A DNA stretch of 64,000 bases, from the NCBI RefSeq assembly GCF_003996965.1, contig NZ_QWDM01000001.1, forward strand, positions 310,001-374,000, in the 5' to 3' direction. This document shows, piece by piece, positions 1 to 8,212 of the stretch (the stretch's first letter is position 1; the number at the start of each line of letters is the position of its first letter). This DNA comes from Flavobacterium cupreum. Lineage in GTDB: Bacteria > Bacteroidota > Bacteroidia > Flavobacteriales > Flavobacteriaceae. Position numbers and translations under genes: made by a program. Below the pieces are notes generated by a model that saw nothing but the letters and a program-made list of their open reading frames with translations, was not told where the DNA came from and searched no databases.

Positions 1-1073
1 TGAAGGAAAATAAATACCACAATAAAAACCAGGATAAAGGCTTCGATCAGGGTATGGATTACCTTTTCGATAGAAGCATCCAGATTTTCGTTAACGTCAA
101 CCAGAATGGTATATTTTACTCCTTTTGGGAAGTTCTTTGCCGCTTCTTCAATCAGTTTTTTGGAATTGTTGATGACGTCACGTGCATTCGATCCCGGCGT
201 CTGGCTAATGGCCATCGCTGCAGATTCAACACCGTTTGTTTTAATTGTTGACGTATAACTAAGCGATCCCAACTCCACTTTCGCGACATCTTTCAGGCGT
301 AACATTTGTCCGTTTCCAACCGATTTGATGATGATATCGCCAAATTCCGTGGCACTGGTCAGACGTCCTTTGTATTTGATTACGTATTGAAAAGCCTGAT
401 TTCCGTTCTCCCCGAATTTCCCCGGTGCCGCTTCTATATTCTGTTCTGCCAAAGCAGCCGAAACATCGCTCGGAATCAGTTTGTATTGCTGCATGACATC
501 CGGTTTCAGCCAGATTCTCATGGAGTAATCTTTTGCCCCGAAAACCGTTACGTCTCCCACCCCAACGACACGCTGGATTTGCGGTACCAGGTTGATCTTG
601 GCATAATTCTGAAGGAAGGTCTGATCGTAGGCTTTATCATCGCTGTATAAAGAGAAAATCAACAAGTTACTACTCTGACTCTTTGTTACCGTTACACCCG
701 CCTGAGTTACCTCTACCGGCAGTAAACTGGTGGCTCTGGAAACCCTGTTCTGCACGTTTACCGCTGCCAGATCGGGGTTTGTCCCTACTTTAAAAAAGAT
801 TTTTATGGACGCATTTCCGTCGTTGGTCGCTGAAGAAGTCATGTAGGTCATGTTTTCTACACCGTTGATTTGTTCTTCGAGCGGAATTACAATACTTTTA
901 AGTACTACATCTGCATTGGCACCGGTGTAGCTCGCCGAAACGTTTACGGTGGGCGGCGCGATATCCGGATATTGGGAAATAGGGAGCTCAATAAGCCCTA
1001 AAACCCCCAGAATGACAATAATAACCGATATTACTGTCGAAAGTACAGGTCTTTGTATGAATATTTTAAACAT
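1..1073 (-). CDS. RND efflux permease, AcrB/HAE1 type (N-terminal part, cut by window edge)
   Basis: Inner-membrane proton/drug antiporter subunit of a tripartite RND pump. Reading leftward from ATG at 1073, the product starts MFKIFIQRPVLSTVIS and has a first membrane helix at about residues 10-30. The typical porter-domain start follows, with a PDIAPPTVNVSASYTGA segment and GVENMTYM, and then a conserved pattern of NVQNRVSRA. The last visible residues enter the second membrane helix (EAFILVFIVVFIFLQ). About 357 of a usual 1040 or so residues are present; the rest lies outside the window. It lies 9 bases downstream of the adaptor gene at 1083-2246, so the two form an operon. The drug or substrate cannot be read from the sequence. 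Family call is firm. Confidence 0.95.
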   Translation of the reverse strand, partial: MFKIFIQRPVLSTVISVIIVILGVLGLIELPISQYPDIAPPTVNVSASYTGANADVVLKSIVIPLEEQINGVENMTYMTSSATNDGNASIKIFFKVGTNPDLAAVNVQNRVSRATSLLPVEVTQAGVTVTKSQSSNLLIFSLYSDDKAYDQTFLQNYAKINLVPQIQRVVGVGDVTVFGAKDYSMRIWLKPDVMQQYKLIPSDVSAALAEQNIEAAPGKFGENGNQAFQYVIKYKGRLTSATEFGDIIIKSVGNGQMLRLKDVAKVELGSLSYTSTIKTNGVESAAMAISQTPGSNARDVINNSKKLIEEAAKNFPKGVKYTILVDVNENLDASIEKVIHTLIEAFILVFIVVFIFL

Positions 1074-1082
1074 TTTATTTTC

Positions 1083-2246
1083 TTATTTTAAGTCAGCGTA
1101 AACTGTTTCTGCACTTACATTATGGGTTTTAATCTGAGATCCGTCTTTAAGAGCGGCTACGCCTTCTAAAACAATCTGATCGCCGGGTTTTAATCCGCTT
1201 GTTACCACATAATAATTTCCGGCAGCACTGTTGTCTAATACTGTAATATTGGTATTTTTCGTTTTCCCGTCTTTTCCGACCACGACTGCAAAAAGTTTGT
1301 CCTGAAGTTCAAAAGTGGCACTCTGCGGAATTAATAATCCCTCGTTTATGGCTTTCGGAATTCGTACGGTTACACTGCTTCCGCTTCTGATAATTCCCTG
1401 TGGATTTGGAAAACGGGCCCTGATGTTTACCGAACCTGTTTCTGTATTGATCAATCCGTTTATGGTTTCAATGCTTCCTTTCTTGTCATAGGCTGAACCG
1501 TCTGAAAGCAATAGGGAAACGGCCGGTAGTTTTTTGATTTTCTGTGCCAGTGATACGCCCGAATCGGTGTCGGTAAAATTCAAAAGCATTTTTTCATTCA
1601 TGGCAAAATACGCATATACATTCCCGATACTGGAAACCGTCGTTAGAGGTTCTGCTGTATTGGAACTTACCAGGCTTCCCAAACGAAATGGAATTGACCC
1701 TACCACTCCGTTTACCGGACTTGTCACTGTGGTATACCCCAGATTGGTTTTGGCATTGACCAGACTGGCATTGGCCTGGGCTAAGGTAGCCATGGCTGAT
1801 TCGTAATTGAACTGGGCAGATTCTAATTCGTATTTGCTGATAATTCCTTTTTCTACTAATGGTTTTACTTTTTGTACCGCTAATTTTGCTGTACTCACCG
1901 CTGCCTGAGCGCTTTTTATACTGGCTGCTGCCGTACGGACTTCTTGTTCGTATTCGGGAGCACTGATTTTAAATAAGGTTTGTCCGGTTTTTACAACGGC
2001 ACCTTCGTCAACATATATTTTCTCAATATAGCCTTCTACTCTTGGGCGGATTTCTATATTTTCCTGTCCCTGAATACTTGCCGGATAGTCTGTATTTAAT
2101 GTTGCTGATTTTGACTCTAAAACGAGTGTTTTATATTCTTTTACTGGCTGTGCATCTCCGGCCTGGGCTGGCTTATCACTTTTATTACCACATGATGCGA
2201 TAAAAATGGATACTGCGAGAATGCTTAAAAAGGATTGCTTATTCAT
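1083..2246 (-). CDS. RND efflux periplasmic adaptor (membrane fusion protein), lipoprotein
   Basis: Periplasmic adaptor that joins the RND permease to an outer-membrane channel. I start it at ATG 2246, giving 387 residues. This places a lipoprotein signal at the N-terminus (MNKQSFLSILAVSIFIASC, Cys about residue 19). An upstream GTG at 2348 would add 34 residues ahead of that signal and is unlikely. After the signal come a lipoyl/barrel-sandwich half (EIRPRVEGYIEKIYVDEG), an alpha-helical hairpin rich in Ala/Lys/Gln, the returning half (TTVTSPVNGVVGSIPFR), and beta-barrel and membrane-proximal domains. The permease follows 9 bases downstream. No outer-membrane factor gene is visible; it could lie beyond the left edge. 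Confidence 0.95.
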   Translation of the reverse strand: MNKQSFLSILAVSIFIASCGNKSDKPAQAGDAQPVKEYKTLVLESKSATLNTDYPASIQGQENIEIRPRVEGYIEKIYVDEGAVVKTGQTLFKISAPEYEQEVRTAAASIKSAQAAVSTAKLAVQKVKPLVEKGIISKYELESAQFNYESAMATLAQANASLVNAKTNLGYTTVTSPVNGVVGSIPFRLGSLVSSNTAEPLTTVSSIGNVYAYFAMNEKMLLNFTDTDSGVSLAQKIKKLPAVSLLLSDGSAYDKKGSIETINGLINTETGSVNIRARFPNPQGIIRSGSSVTVRIPKAINEGLLIPQSATFELQDKLFAVVVGKDGKTKNTNITVLDNSAAGNYYVVTSGLKPGDQIVLEGVAALKDGSQIKTHNVSAETVYADLK

Positions 2247-2509
2247 TGGAAATAATAGGTAATTATCGATTATACAAAACAAAGGAACTAAAATATACCA
2301 TGTAAAAAATGACCAATAGACGGAGAGCAGTAAACTATCGATAGACACAACATAACACCCGATGGAATTATTAAAAAACTAAACAAGTGTTTAAATTCTG
2401 TCTCATCGGCTCTAAAATGGTTTTTAAAGATTCTGATTCTGTATTGAGCGATTGGGTAAAAATAGCATTGATATAAAATGTAATATTGTCTTAAAAATAA
2501 TCAATTAAA

Positions 2510-3559
2510 ATGAAAACAAACTTCTTTAGACCCTATTTATTTCCCGGAATACATATTCTCAGCTGGTTTTTACTAGGGTTTATCATGCTGTTTTACACGC
2601 CTTTAAGCTGGAATATTACCATGCCGACGTTCTTTTGGCTGTGGCAGGCGATCGTACTTTTCTTTATGATTGTAATTTTTTATTCGAATGCGAAAATAGT
2701 GGTTCCGAAAACCATTATCAAAGGCAATCTGGCCTCCTATCTCGTCTGGGCTTTTGCAGTGATCTTTGCCATGCAGCTGATCGCTTATTTTTATACGTCG
2801 CAAACGGATCTTCATAATAAAATTGCCGCCCTTTTGGGATTCAAGAAATATAGAAGTGACTATTTTGACAATTGGGTCTTCACCTTCACCCTTCTGGTTT
2901 TGGGAATCAGTACCAGCTGGGCAATGTTACAGTACTGGCAAAAAGCCGCACAGCACAAACAGAAGCTCGAGCAGGACAAAACGATGGCGGAACTGGCGAT
3001 GCTGAAAGCACAGATTAATCCGCATTTTTTCTTTAATTCCCTCAATAGTATTTATTCCCTGACGTACAGCAATATTGAGGATTCGCGTAATGCGCTTCAT
3101 ACCCTGAGCCGCATGATGCGTTACCTGCTTTACAGCACCGAAGGAGAAAGAACGACATTGCTGAAAGAAGTCGATTTCATGAAAGATTTTATTGCCTTAA
3201 TGCGGCTTCGTGCCAATAGCAAATTAACTATCGTAACCCATATGCCGGAACAACTCACGGATTACCCGATTGTTCCGATGCTTTTATTGCCGCTGGTCGA
3301 AAATGCATTCAAACATGGGGTACATGCTACGGATAAGAGCGAAATTATCATTACCTTGAAGCAGAAAGAAACCAATATTGAATTTGAAGTAGTGAATACT
3401 TTTTTCGAAAAAACAACAAATTCCGATCCGGGAGGAATTGGTTTAACGAATACAAAACGCAGGTTACAGCTTATTTACCCACACAAACACTGGATGGATT
3501 GCGGTGTGAACCAGGACGGTAAATACGAAGTAAACCTGAAAATAACTTTAGAAAAATGA
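2510..3559 (+). CDS. LytS/YehU-type sensor histidine kinase
   Basis: Membrane sensor kinase of the His_kinase (PF06580) group, 349 residues. Four membrane helices occupy about residues 12-30, 42-60, 75-95 and 122-142. A short coiled linker follows (LEQDKTMAELAMLKAQ), then the phosphoacceptor motif NPHFFFNSLNSI with His172. The ATP-binding part has an N box around LLPLVENAFKHGV and a glycine-rich GGIGLTNTKRRL. No periplasmic sensing domain is evident, so the signal is probably sensed within the membrane. The stop overlaps the start of the LytTR regulator at 3556 by four bases (ATGA), so the two are translationally coupled partners. It is divergent from the RND operon, which makes that operon a possible target, but this is inference. 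Confidence 0.95.
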   Translation: MKTNFFRPYLFPGIHILSWFLLGFIMLFYTPLSWNITMPTFFWLWQAIVLFFMIVIFYSNAKIVVPKTIIKGNLASYLVWAFAVIFAMQLIAYFYTSQTDLHNKIAALLGFKKYRSDYFDNWVFTFTLLVLGISTSWAMLQYWQKAAQHKQKLEQDKTMAELAMLKAQINPHFFFNSLNSIYSLTYSNIEDSRNALHTLSRMMRYLLYSTEGERTTLLKEVDFMKDFIALMRLRANSKLTIVTHMPEQLTDYPIVPMLLLPLVENAFKHGVHATDKSEIIITLKQKETNIEFEVVNTFFEKTTNSDPGGIGLTNTKRRLQLIYPHKHWMDCGVNQDGKYEVNLKITLEK

Positions 3560-4281
3560 CCGTATTAAAATGTATAGCAGTAGATGATGAACCTCTGGCG
3601 TTACGGCTGGTAGAGACTTTTATCGAACAAACCCCGTTTCTGCAATTAACAAGCAGCTGCGACAATGCCGTGGAAGCCATGAGTGTCATTCGGGAGAAAC
3701 AGCCTGATTTGGTTTTCTTAGACATCAATATGCCGAATTTAACCGGAATGGAACTTGCCCGGCTTTTACAGGAACAACCGGGAACGACTCCAAAAATTGT
3801 ATTTACAACCGCTTACAATCATTACGCGATTGAAGGTTACAGAGTAAATGCGGTCGACTATCTTTTAAAACCTTTTAGCTACGAAGAATTTTTAAGGGCC
3901 GCCAACAAGGTTTTGGAATTATGCGAAGAAACTTCCCAGCTACCTACGGTTATTGACGATGAATTTATTTTCTTAAAAGTAGAATACCAATGGATTAGGG
4001 TCAGCCTGAAGGATGTTTTATATATTGAAAGTCTAAAAGACTATGTAAAAGTACATCTCGTACCGCCCCAAAAAGATTTATTGTCGCTGATTTCCTTGAA
4101 AGCATTAGAAGAAAAATTACCTTCCTCCAAATTCATGCGAATACACCGTTCCTACATCGCCTCCCTGGATAAAATAAGCGCCATCAGCAAAAACTCCATC
4201 TTTATTGACAAAGCAGAAATAACGGTTGGCGAACAGTATAAGGAAACCTTTAAGGCAATCGTGGATAAGTGGATTAAGTAG
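3556..4281 (+). CDS. LytTR-family response regulator
   Basis: Response regulator of 241 residues. The receiver domain covers residues 1-120, with the acidic pair at Asp10-Asp11, phosphoacceptor Asp56 (DLVFLDINMP) and the conserved Lys of VDYLLKPF. The C-terminal LytTR DNA-binding domain covers about residues 140-241 (YIESLKDYVKVHL, FMRIHRSYIASLDKI). It is coupled to the sensor kinase by a four-base overlap. Such pairs commonly control nearby transport or surface genes; the divergent RND pump is the nearest candidate. The gene ends directly at an intergenic word-repeat array. Confidence 0.96.
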   Translation: MTVLKCIAVDDEPLALRLVETFIEQTPFLQLTSSCDNAVEAMSVIREKQPDLVFLDINMPNLTGMELARLLQEQPGTTPKIVFTTAYNHYAIEGYRVNAVDYLLKPFSYEEFLRAANKVLELCEETSQLPTVIDDEFIFLKVEYQWIRVSLKDVLYIESLKDYVKVHLVPPQKDLLSLISLKALEEKLPSSKFMRIHRSYIASLDKISAISKNSIFIDKAEITVGEQYKETFKAIVDKWIK

Positions 4282-4640
4282 TTATGAGTTATGGGTTATG
4301 GGTTATGGGTTATGGGTTATGAGTTATGGGTTATGAGTTATGAGTTATGAGTTATGAGTTATGAGTTGTGAGTTGTTAGTCGCAGTGTTCAGTCACAGTT
4401 TTTAGTCACAGTCACAGTATTCAGTCACAGTATTGAGTCACAGTGTACAGTTTTCAGTCTGAATTTTCATATCTAACATCTTTATTCTTTACTCCATATT
4501 CTTTACTCCTTACTCTATATTCTATATTCTATATTCTTTACTCTTTACTCTTTACTCTTTACTCTTTACTCTCACAACCCACAACCCATAACTCCTAACT
4601 CAAAACTCATAACCCACAACCCACAACCCACAACCCATAA
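4282..4640. repeat. Short-word repeat array with complementary outer arms
   Basis: The whole gap between the LytTR gene and the next gene is built from short reiterated words. About 90 bases of GTTATGA/GTTATGG heptamers (4282-4370) are followed by CAGTCACAGT-type words (4380-4455), then TTTACTC and ATATTCT words (4490-4570), and then CATAACCC/CACAACC words (4570-4640). The last block is the reverse complement of the first, so transcripts could fold into a long imperfect stem. It is not coding in any convincing way. It could end transcription from the two-component operon, but there is no classic T-tract terminator. Confidence 0.85.
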
Positions 4641-4669
4641 CTAATAAAAAATCTCATAACAAAATTAAG

Positions 4670-4697
4670 TTTAGTACGTAAAAAAATGTTAAATTTG
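4670..4697 (+). promoter_or_regulatory. Bacteroidota promoter for the secreted dehydrogenase-like gene
   Basis: A perfect TAnnTTTG -7 box (TAAATTTG, 4690-4697) is preceded 16 bases upstream by TTTA (4670-4673), a weak match to the -33 TTTG element. Transcription would begin near 4703. This puts an in-frame ATG at 4686 upstream of the transcript and supports ATG 4728 as the real start. Confidence 0.6.
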
Positions 4698-4727
4698 ACT
4701 ACCCACATCCCTAAACCTATCAACAAT

Positions 4728-7649
4728 ATGAGAAAAAAATTATGTTTTAGCTTAGAAAATGTACGATTAAAGACAATTCTCCTGTATGTTTTCTTTTTAT
4801 TTATTTCAGGACAGGCCAACTGTCAGTACATCACCGAAACCCTTGCTCCTACAGCAGTTATCAAAGAAGGGCTTTCGTTAGAACAATCTTCGGACGGGCG
4901 GATTTTTATTGCCGAAAGAGCTGGTATCGTAAAAGTATTCCAGAATAATGCCGTTTCAACTGTTTTTACCGTAACCACGGTTACCGACAACGAACAGGGC
5001 TTACTGGGCCTGACCTTACATCCGGATTTTGCCACAAACGGTTACATTTATGTCTTCTATGCGATCAATGACGGAGCAGTGATCCGACACCGAATCGAAC
5101 GTGTTCAGATCAATAACGCTAATCAGGTGGTAGCCCGACAGGAAATTCTTTTACTGGAACCTATTGGCGGCGGTTTTCACAATGGCGGGGATTTAAAATT
5201 CTTTAAAGGGTTTCTGTATGTAACGGTTGGAGACAGCCAGCAGAACACCAATTCCCAGGATTTGGATACTTACAAAGGAAAAATATTACGCCTTACCGAA
5301 AACGGACTGCCTGCTCCCGGAAATCCTTTCTTCGGAAGCGGTTCTGTACAAAGACAAAGTATCTGGGTCTACGGATTCAGAAATCCGTGGAGACTTGTTC
5401 CCAACGTAAAAGCCGATAAATTATTTGTGCTGGACGTTGGAACTTCGTGGGAAGAAGTAAACGAAATCAGCAATCCGGCCATCCGTAATTATGCCTGGGG
5501 ACATCCTCAGGGAGGTGACGGGAAACAAACGGAAACTAATTTATTTACCAACCCTATCTTTACTTATGCAACAGGAAGTATCGGAAATGCCCTGACCAAT
5601 GGTCTTCTGTATAATCCGACAACGCCGCGTTATCCGAATCTGGAAGGGAAATTTATCATTAAAGATTACGTACGAAATGCGATCCGTTCTTTCGATCCGA
5701 ATATCGCAGATCCGGTTTCTACAGAATTTTACAGCGCTCCGCAACAAATGGCACTGGGTATGATGTTAGGAAACGACGGCTTTATTTATTATTGTGCGTA
5801 TGGAAACAACGGTTCTTTAATCCGACTGAATTATATTGAAACCGCAGCTCCGACTATAGTCAATCATCCCGTATCCAAATCGATAATGGAAACTTATCCT
5901 GTTACTTTTAATGTGACGGCCAGTGGTGTGGGATTAACCTATCAATGGCAATTTAACAATACAGACATTCCGGGCGCAACGGCGGCGAGTTATACGATTC
6001 CCAATGTTACCAATGCCAATGCAGGTGCTTACCGCGTTGTCGTAACCAATACGGCAGGCAATGTAACCAGTAATGCGGCAACGCTGACGGTTACGCCTTT
6101 TAGCAATGCACCGACAGTAACACTGGTTTCTCCTTTGCCAACCTTAAAATGGAACGCAGATGATATCGTCAATTATGCAGCCACGGCAACCGACATAGAA
6201 GACGGTGTATTGCCGGCAAGCGCTTTCTCGTGGAGTATGGATTTATTTCATGAAGATATTCCCGGAGCAGGGCATTCACATCCGGGGGCAAGTCCGCAAG
6301 GCGTAGCATCAGGAAATTTTGTGGCGTCCAATCAGGGTGAAAAAACACCGAACGTGTGGTACAGATTCACTGTTAAAGTAACAGACAGTAACGGCTTAAC
6401 TGCTTCTACTTATGTTGATATTTATCCGAATCTTGTCGATGTGACGACCACCAGTTCTCCTGCTTTACTGAATTTAGAATTCAATCAAAAACCTATCATG
6501 GCACCTGCTACCAAAAAAGTGGTTGCCAATGCCAAATTACAAACGCTGAATGCTCCGACTCCGCAATATGTTGGAAACATACGATACGATTTTGATCACT
6601 GGAGCCAGGGCGGAACGGTCAATCAGAATTTTCAGGCACCGGCAACGGGAACGATTACCTATACGGCTTTTTATACGGCAACAACTCTAGGCAATGCCCC
6701 TTATCTGGGAACCATTGCCCAGATTCCCGGTACTATTGAAGCAGAAAATTATGATGTTGGCCCAACTGCCTTTCTGGATACCAATGGAGGTGGCGACACC
6801 CCTTACAGGTCCGGAGACGGCGTAGGAACCGAGGGATGCAGCGAAGGAGGTTTTAATATTGCTTATGTAGCTAAAAACGAATGGCTTAAATACACGGCAA
6901 AAGTAAATACAACCGGAAATTATGATATTAAATTACGAATTGCAACGCCGTATGCCAACAGAAAGGTACATCTTGAAGTAGATGGTGTCAATGCAACCGG
7001 AGTAGTTAATATTCCGAATACAACCGGTTTCCAGAACTGGCAGACGGTGACAGTACCCAATATTCCTTTAACACAGGGTGTACATACGATCACTTTGTTT
7101 TTTGACGAAGCTGACATTAACATTAACAAACTTGAATTCACCTTATCGGCAAATGCGGCTGCTCCGGTAGCCGATTTTGAAGTAAGCAGTTCAATGGGCT
7201 GTTTAAATGCAGCTGTGACTTTTACCTCTGTTTCTATTGGAACGGTAGATACGTACAAATGGAGTTTTGGAGAAGGTTCTACACCTGCAACCGCAACAGG
7301 GGTTGGCCCTCATTCGGTAGTGTATGGTACAGAAGGGGACAAAACCGTTTCCTTAACTGTGACCAACACCGCCGGAAATAATAAAAAAGAAATTACCTAT
7401 ATGGTTCACAATTGCAATCTTGGCATTGACATCCCGACTGAGGAATCCAAAAAGATTGTGGTGTATCCAAATCCTTCGAAAGGAATCTTCCACTTGTCGA
7501 AAGAATTAGAATGGAGCGTTTATGCTGCCTCAGGAGCTAAAATAAAACAAGGTTCAGGAACTGTGATTAATATTTCTGATCAGGCCACCGGAACCTATTT
7601 CATTAAAAACAGTGAAAGCAGTAAAGCAATTATTATTATTAAACAGTAA
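4728..7649 (+). CDS. Secreted T9SS protein: glucose/sorbosone dehydrogenase-like propeller with Ig, CBM6-like and PKD domains
   Basis: Large secreted protein of 973 residues from ATG 4728, chosen because the promoter box lies between it and the ATG at 4686. A signal peptide covers residues 1-33 (ends ISGQANCQ). Domains in order: GSDH-type six-bladed propeller about 36-370 (GLLGLTLHPDF, GGFHNGGDLKF, YGFRNPWRL), Ig-like about 374-458, a PKD/Ig-type module 460-590, a CBM6-like carbohydrate-binding module about 660-805 (TIEAENYD), PKD about 810-890, and a T9SS type A sorting domain about 905-973 (VVYPNPSKGIFH). Relatives use PQQ to oxidise sugars, but soluble members vary and the substrate is unknown. 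The binding modules suggest action on polysaccharide. Probably monocistronic. Confidence 0.85.
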   Translation: MRKKLCFSLENVRLKTILLYVFFLFISGQANCQYITETLAPTAVIKEGLSLEQSSDGRIFIAERAGIVKVFQNNAVSTVFTVTTVTDNEQGLLGLTLHPDFATNGYIYVFYAINDGAVIRHRIERVQINNANQVVARQEILLLEPIGGGFHNGGDLKFFKGFLYVTVGDSQQNTNSQDLDTYKGKILRLTENGLPAPGNPFFGSGSVQRQSIWVYGFRNPWRLVPNVKADKLFVLDVGTSWEEVNEISNPAIRNYAWGHPQGGDGKQTETNLFTNPIFTYATGSIGNALTNGLLYNPTTPRYPNLEGKFIIKDYVRNAIRSFDPNIADPVSTEFYSAPQQMALGMMLGNDGFIYYCAYGNNGSLIRLNYIETAAPTIVNHPVSKSIMETYPVTFNVTASGVGLTYQWQFNNTDIPGATAASYTIPNVTNANAGAYRVVVTNTAGNVTSNAATLTVTPFSNAPTVTLVSPLPTLKWNADDIVNYAATATDIEDGVLPASAFSWSMDLFHEDIPGAGHSHPGASPQGVASGNFVASNQGEKTPNVWYRFTVKVTDSNGLTASTYVDIYPNLVDVTTTSSPALLNLEFNQKPIMAPATKKVVANAKLQTLNAPTPQYVGNIRYDFDHWSQGGTVNQNFQAPATGTITYTAFYTATTLGNAPYLGTIAQIPGTIEAENYDVGPTAFLDTNGGGDTPYRSGDGVGTEGCSEGGFNIAYVAKNEWLKYTAKVNTTGNYDIKLRIATPYANRKVHLEVDGVNATGVVNIPNTTGFQNWQTVTVPNIPLTQGVHTITLFFDEADININKLEFTLSANAAAPVADFEVSSSMGCLNAAVTFTSVSIGTVDTYKWSFGEGSTPATATGVGPHSVVYGTEGDKTVSLTVTNTAGNNKKEITYMVHNCNLGIDIPTEESKKIVVYPNPSKGIFHLSKELEWSVYAASGAKIKQGSGTVINISDQATGTYFIKNSESSKAIIIIKQ

Positions 7650-7674
7650 TTAAATACCGTTTAAACCACAAAAA

Positions 7675-7706
7675 GGAGGCATACTTTATTGTATGCCTCC
7701 TTTTTT
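7675..7706 (+). terminator. Rho-independent terminator after the GSDH gene
   Basis: Perfect 10-bp stem GGAGGCATAC / GTATGCCTCC with a 6-base loop, followed by TTTTTT (7701-7706). It lies 25 bases past the stop codon. Confidence 0.9.
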
Positions 7707-7750
7707 GTTAAATAGATTCTGTTTTCGTAGAGCATTGATGATTAGCACAT

Positions 7751-7838
7751 GTCATTCAGAGGAACGAAGGAATCGCATCCCGTATTCGCCAACAGTATTC
7801 GACAACAGCATGTGTGATTCCTCGTTCCCCGGAATGAC
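7751..7838. repeat. Dispersed intergenic palindrome, GTCATTC...GAATGAC family
   Basis: An inverted repeat with ends GTCATTC (7751-7757) and GAATGAC (7832-7838). The inner arms are also complementary: GAGGAACGAAGGAATC on the left and GATTCCTCGTTCC on the right. Related sequences recur at 20654-20726, near 35040-35100, and twice at 42365-42675. It is non-coding and resembles REP/MITE-type elements. Confidence 0.75.
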
Positions 7839-7898
7839 AAATACCTGGGGTTAGTGCATTTTATTTCTTGCGTTTTACACATTGCTTTTCCATACTAT

Positions 7899-8099
7899 TG
7901 TGTGAAAACGAAAATAAAAGTTCACTTTCACACGCTTTCTGTGTGAAAACCAAAATAAAAATTCATTTTCACACAACTTCTGTGGGAAAGTGAAAAATAA
8001 AATCAACTTTCACACACTTTCTGTGGGAAAACTAAAATTAAAATCGATTTTCCCACAACTTTTGTGGGAAAGTGAAAAATAAAATCAACTTTCCCATAG
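7899..8099. repeat. Array of a 41-bp tandem palindromic repeat, about 4.9 copies
   Basis: Five contiguous units begin at 7899, 7940, 7981, 8022 and 8063; four are exactly 41 bases and the last is cut at 37. Each unit starts TGTGTGAAA or TGTGGGAAA and ends in the complementary TTTCACACA or TTTCCCACA, so each can form its own hairpin. Paired changes in the two arms (GTG/CAC against GGG/CCC) keep pairing in several units. There are no spacers, so it is not a CRISPR array. It lies between two converging genes and beside the terminator at 8102-8134. Confidence 0.9.
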
Positions 8100-8101
8100 C
8101 A

Positions 8102-8134
8102 ATAAAAAAAACCAGTCAGGAAAACTGACTGGTT
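8102..8134 (-). terminator. Rho-independent terminator for the minus-strand TonB receptor
   Basis: Stem AACCAGTCAG / CTGACTGGTT (8110-8119 with 8125-8134). On the minus strand it is followed by a run of T (poly-A at 8103-8109 on plus). It lies about 80 bases past the receptor stop. Confidence 0.85.
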
Positions 8135-8212
8135 CACAGAATTTTTATTGTTAACTGTCTGCCCGTTTTAGGAAGACGCAATAAATCAATTGGCGTATAA
8201 AGAATATTTTTT

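Noticed and set aside
54-650. Plus-strand frames opposite the RND permease
   Set aside because: They are antisense to a well-conserved gene and show no protein family pattern.
2247-2348. Upstream GTG start for the RND adaptor
   Set aside because: It would put 34 residues ahead of a good lipoprotein signal peptide.
4686-4727. ATG 4686 as start of the GSDH-like protein
   Set aside because: The TAAATTTG promoter box overlaps the codons after it, so it would not be transcribed, and the signal peptide fits ATG 4728.
7899-8099. CRISPR array
   Set aside because: Units are contiguous with no unique spacers and no cas genes are in the window.
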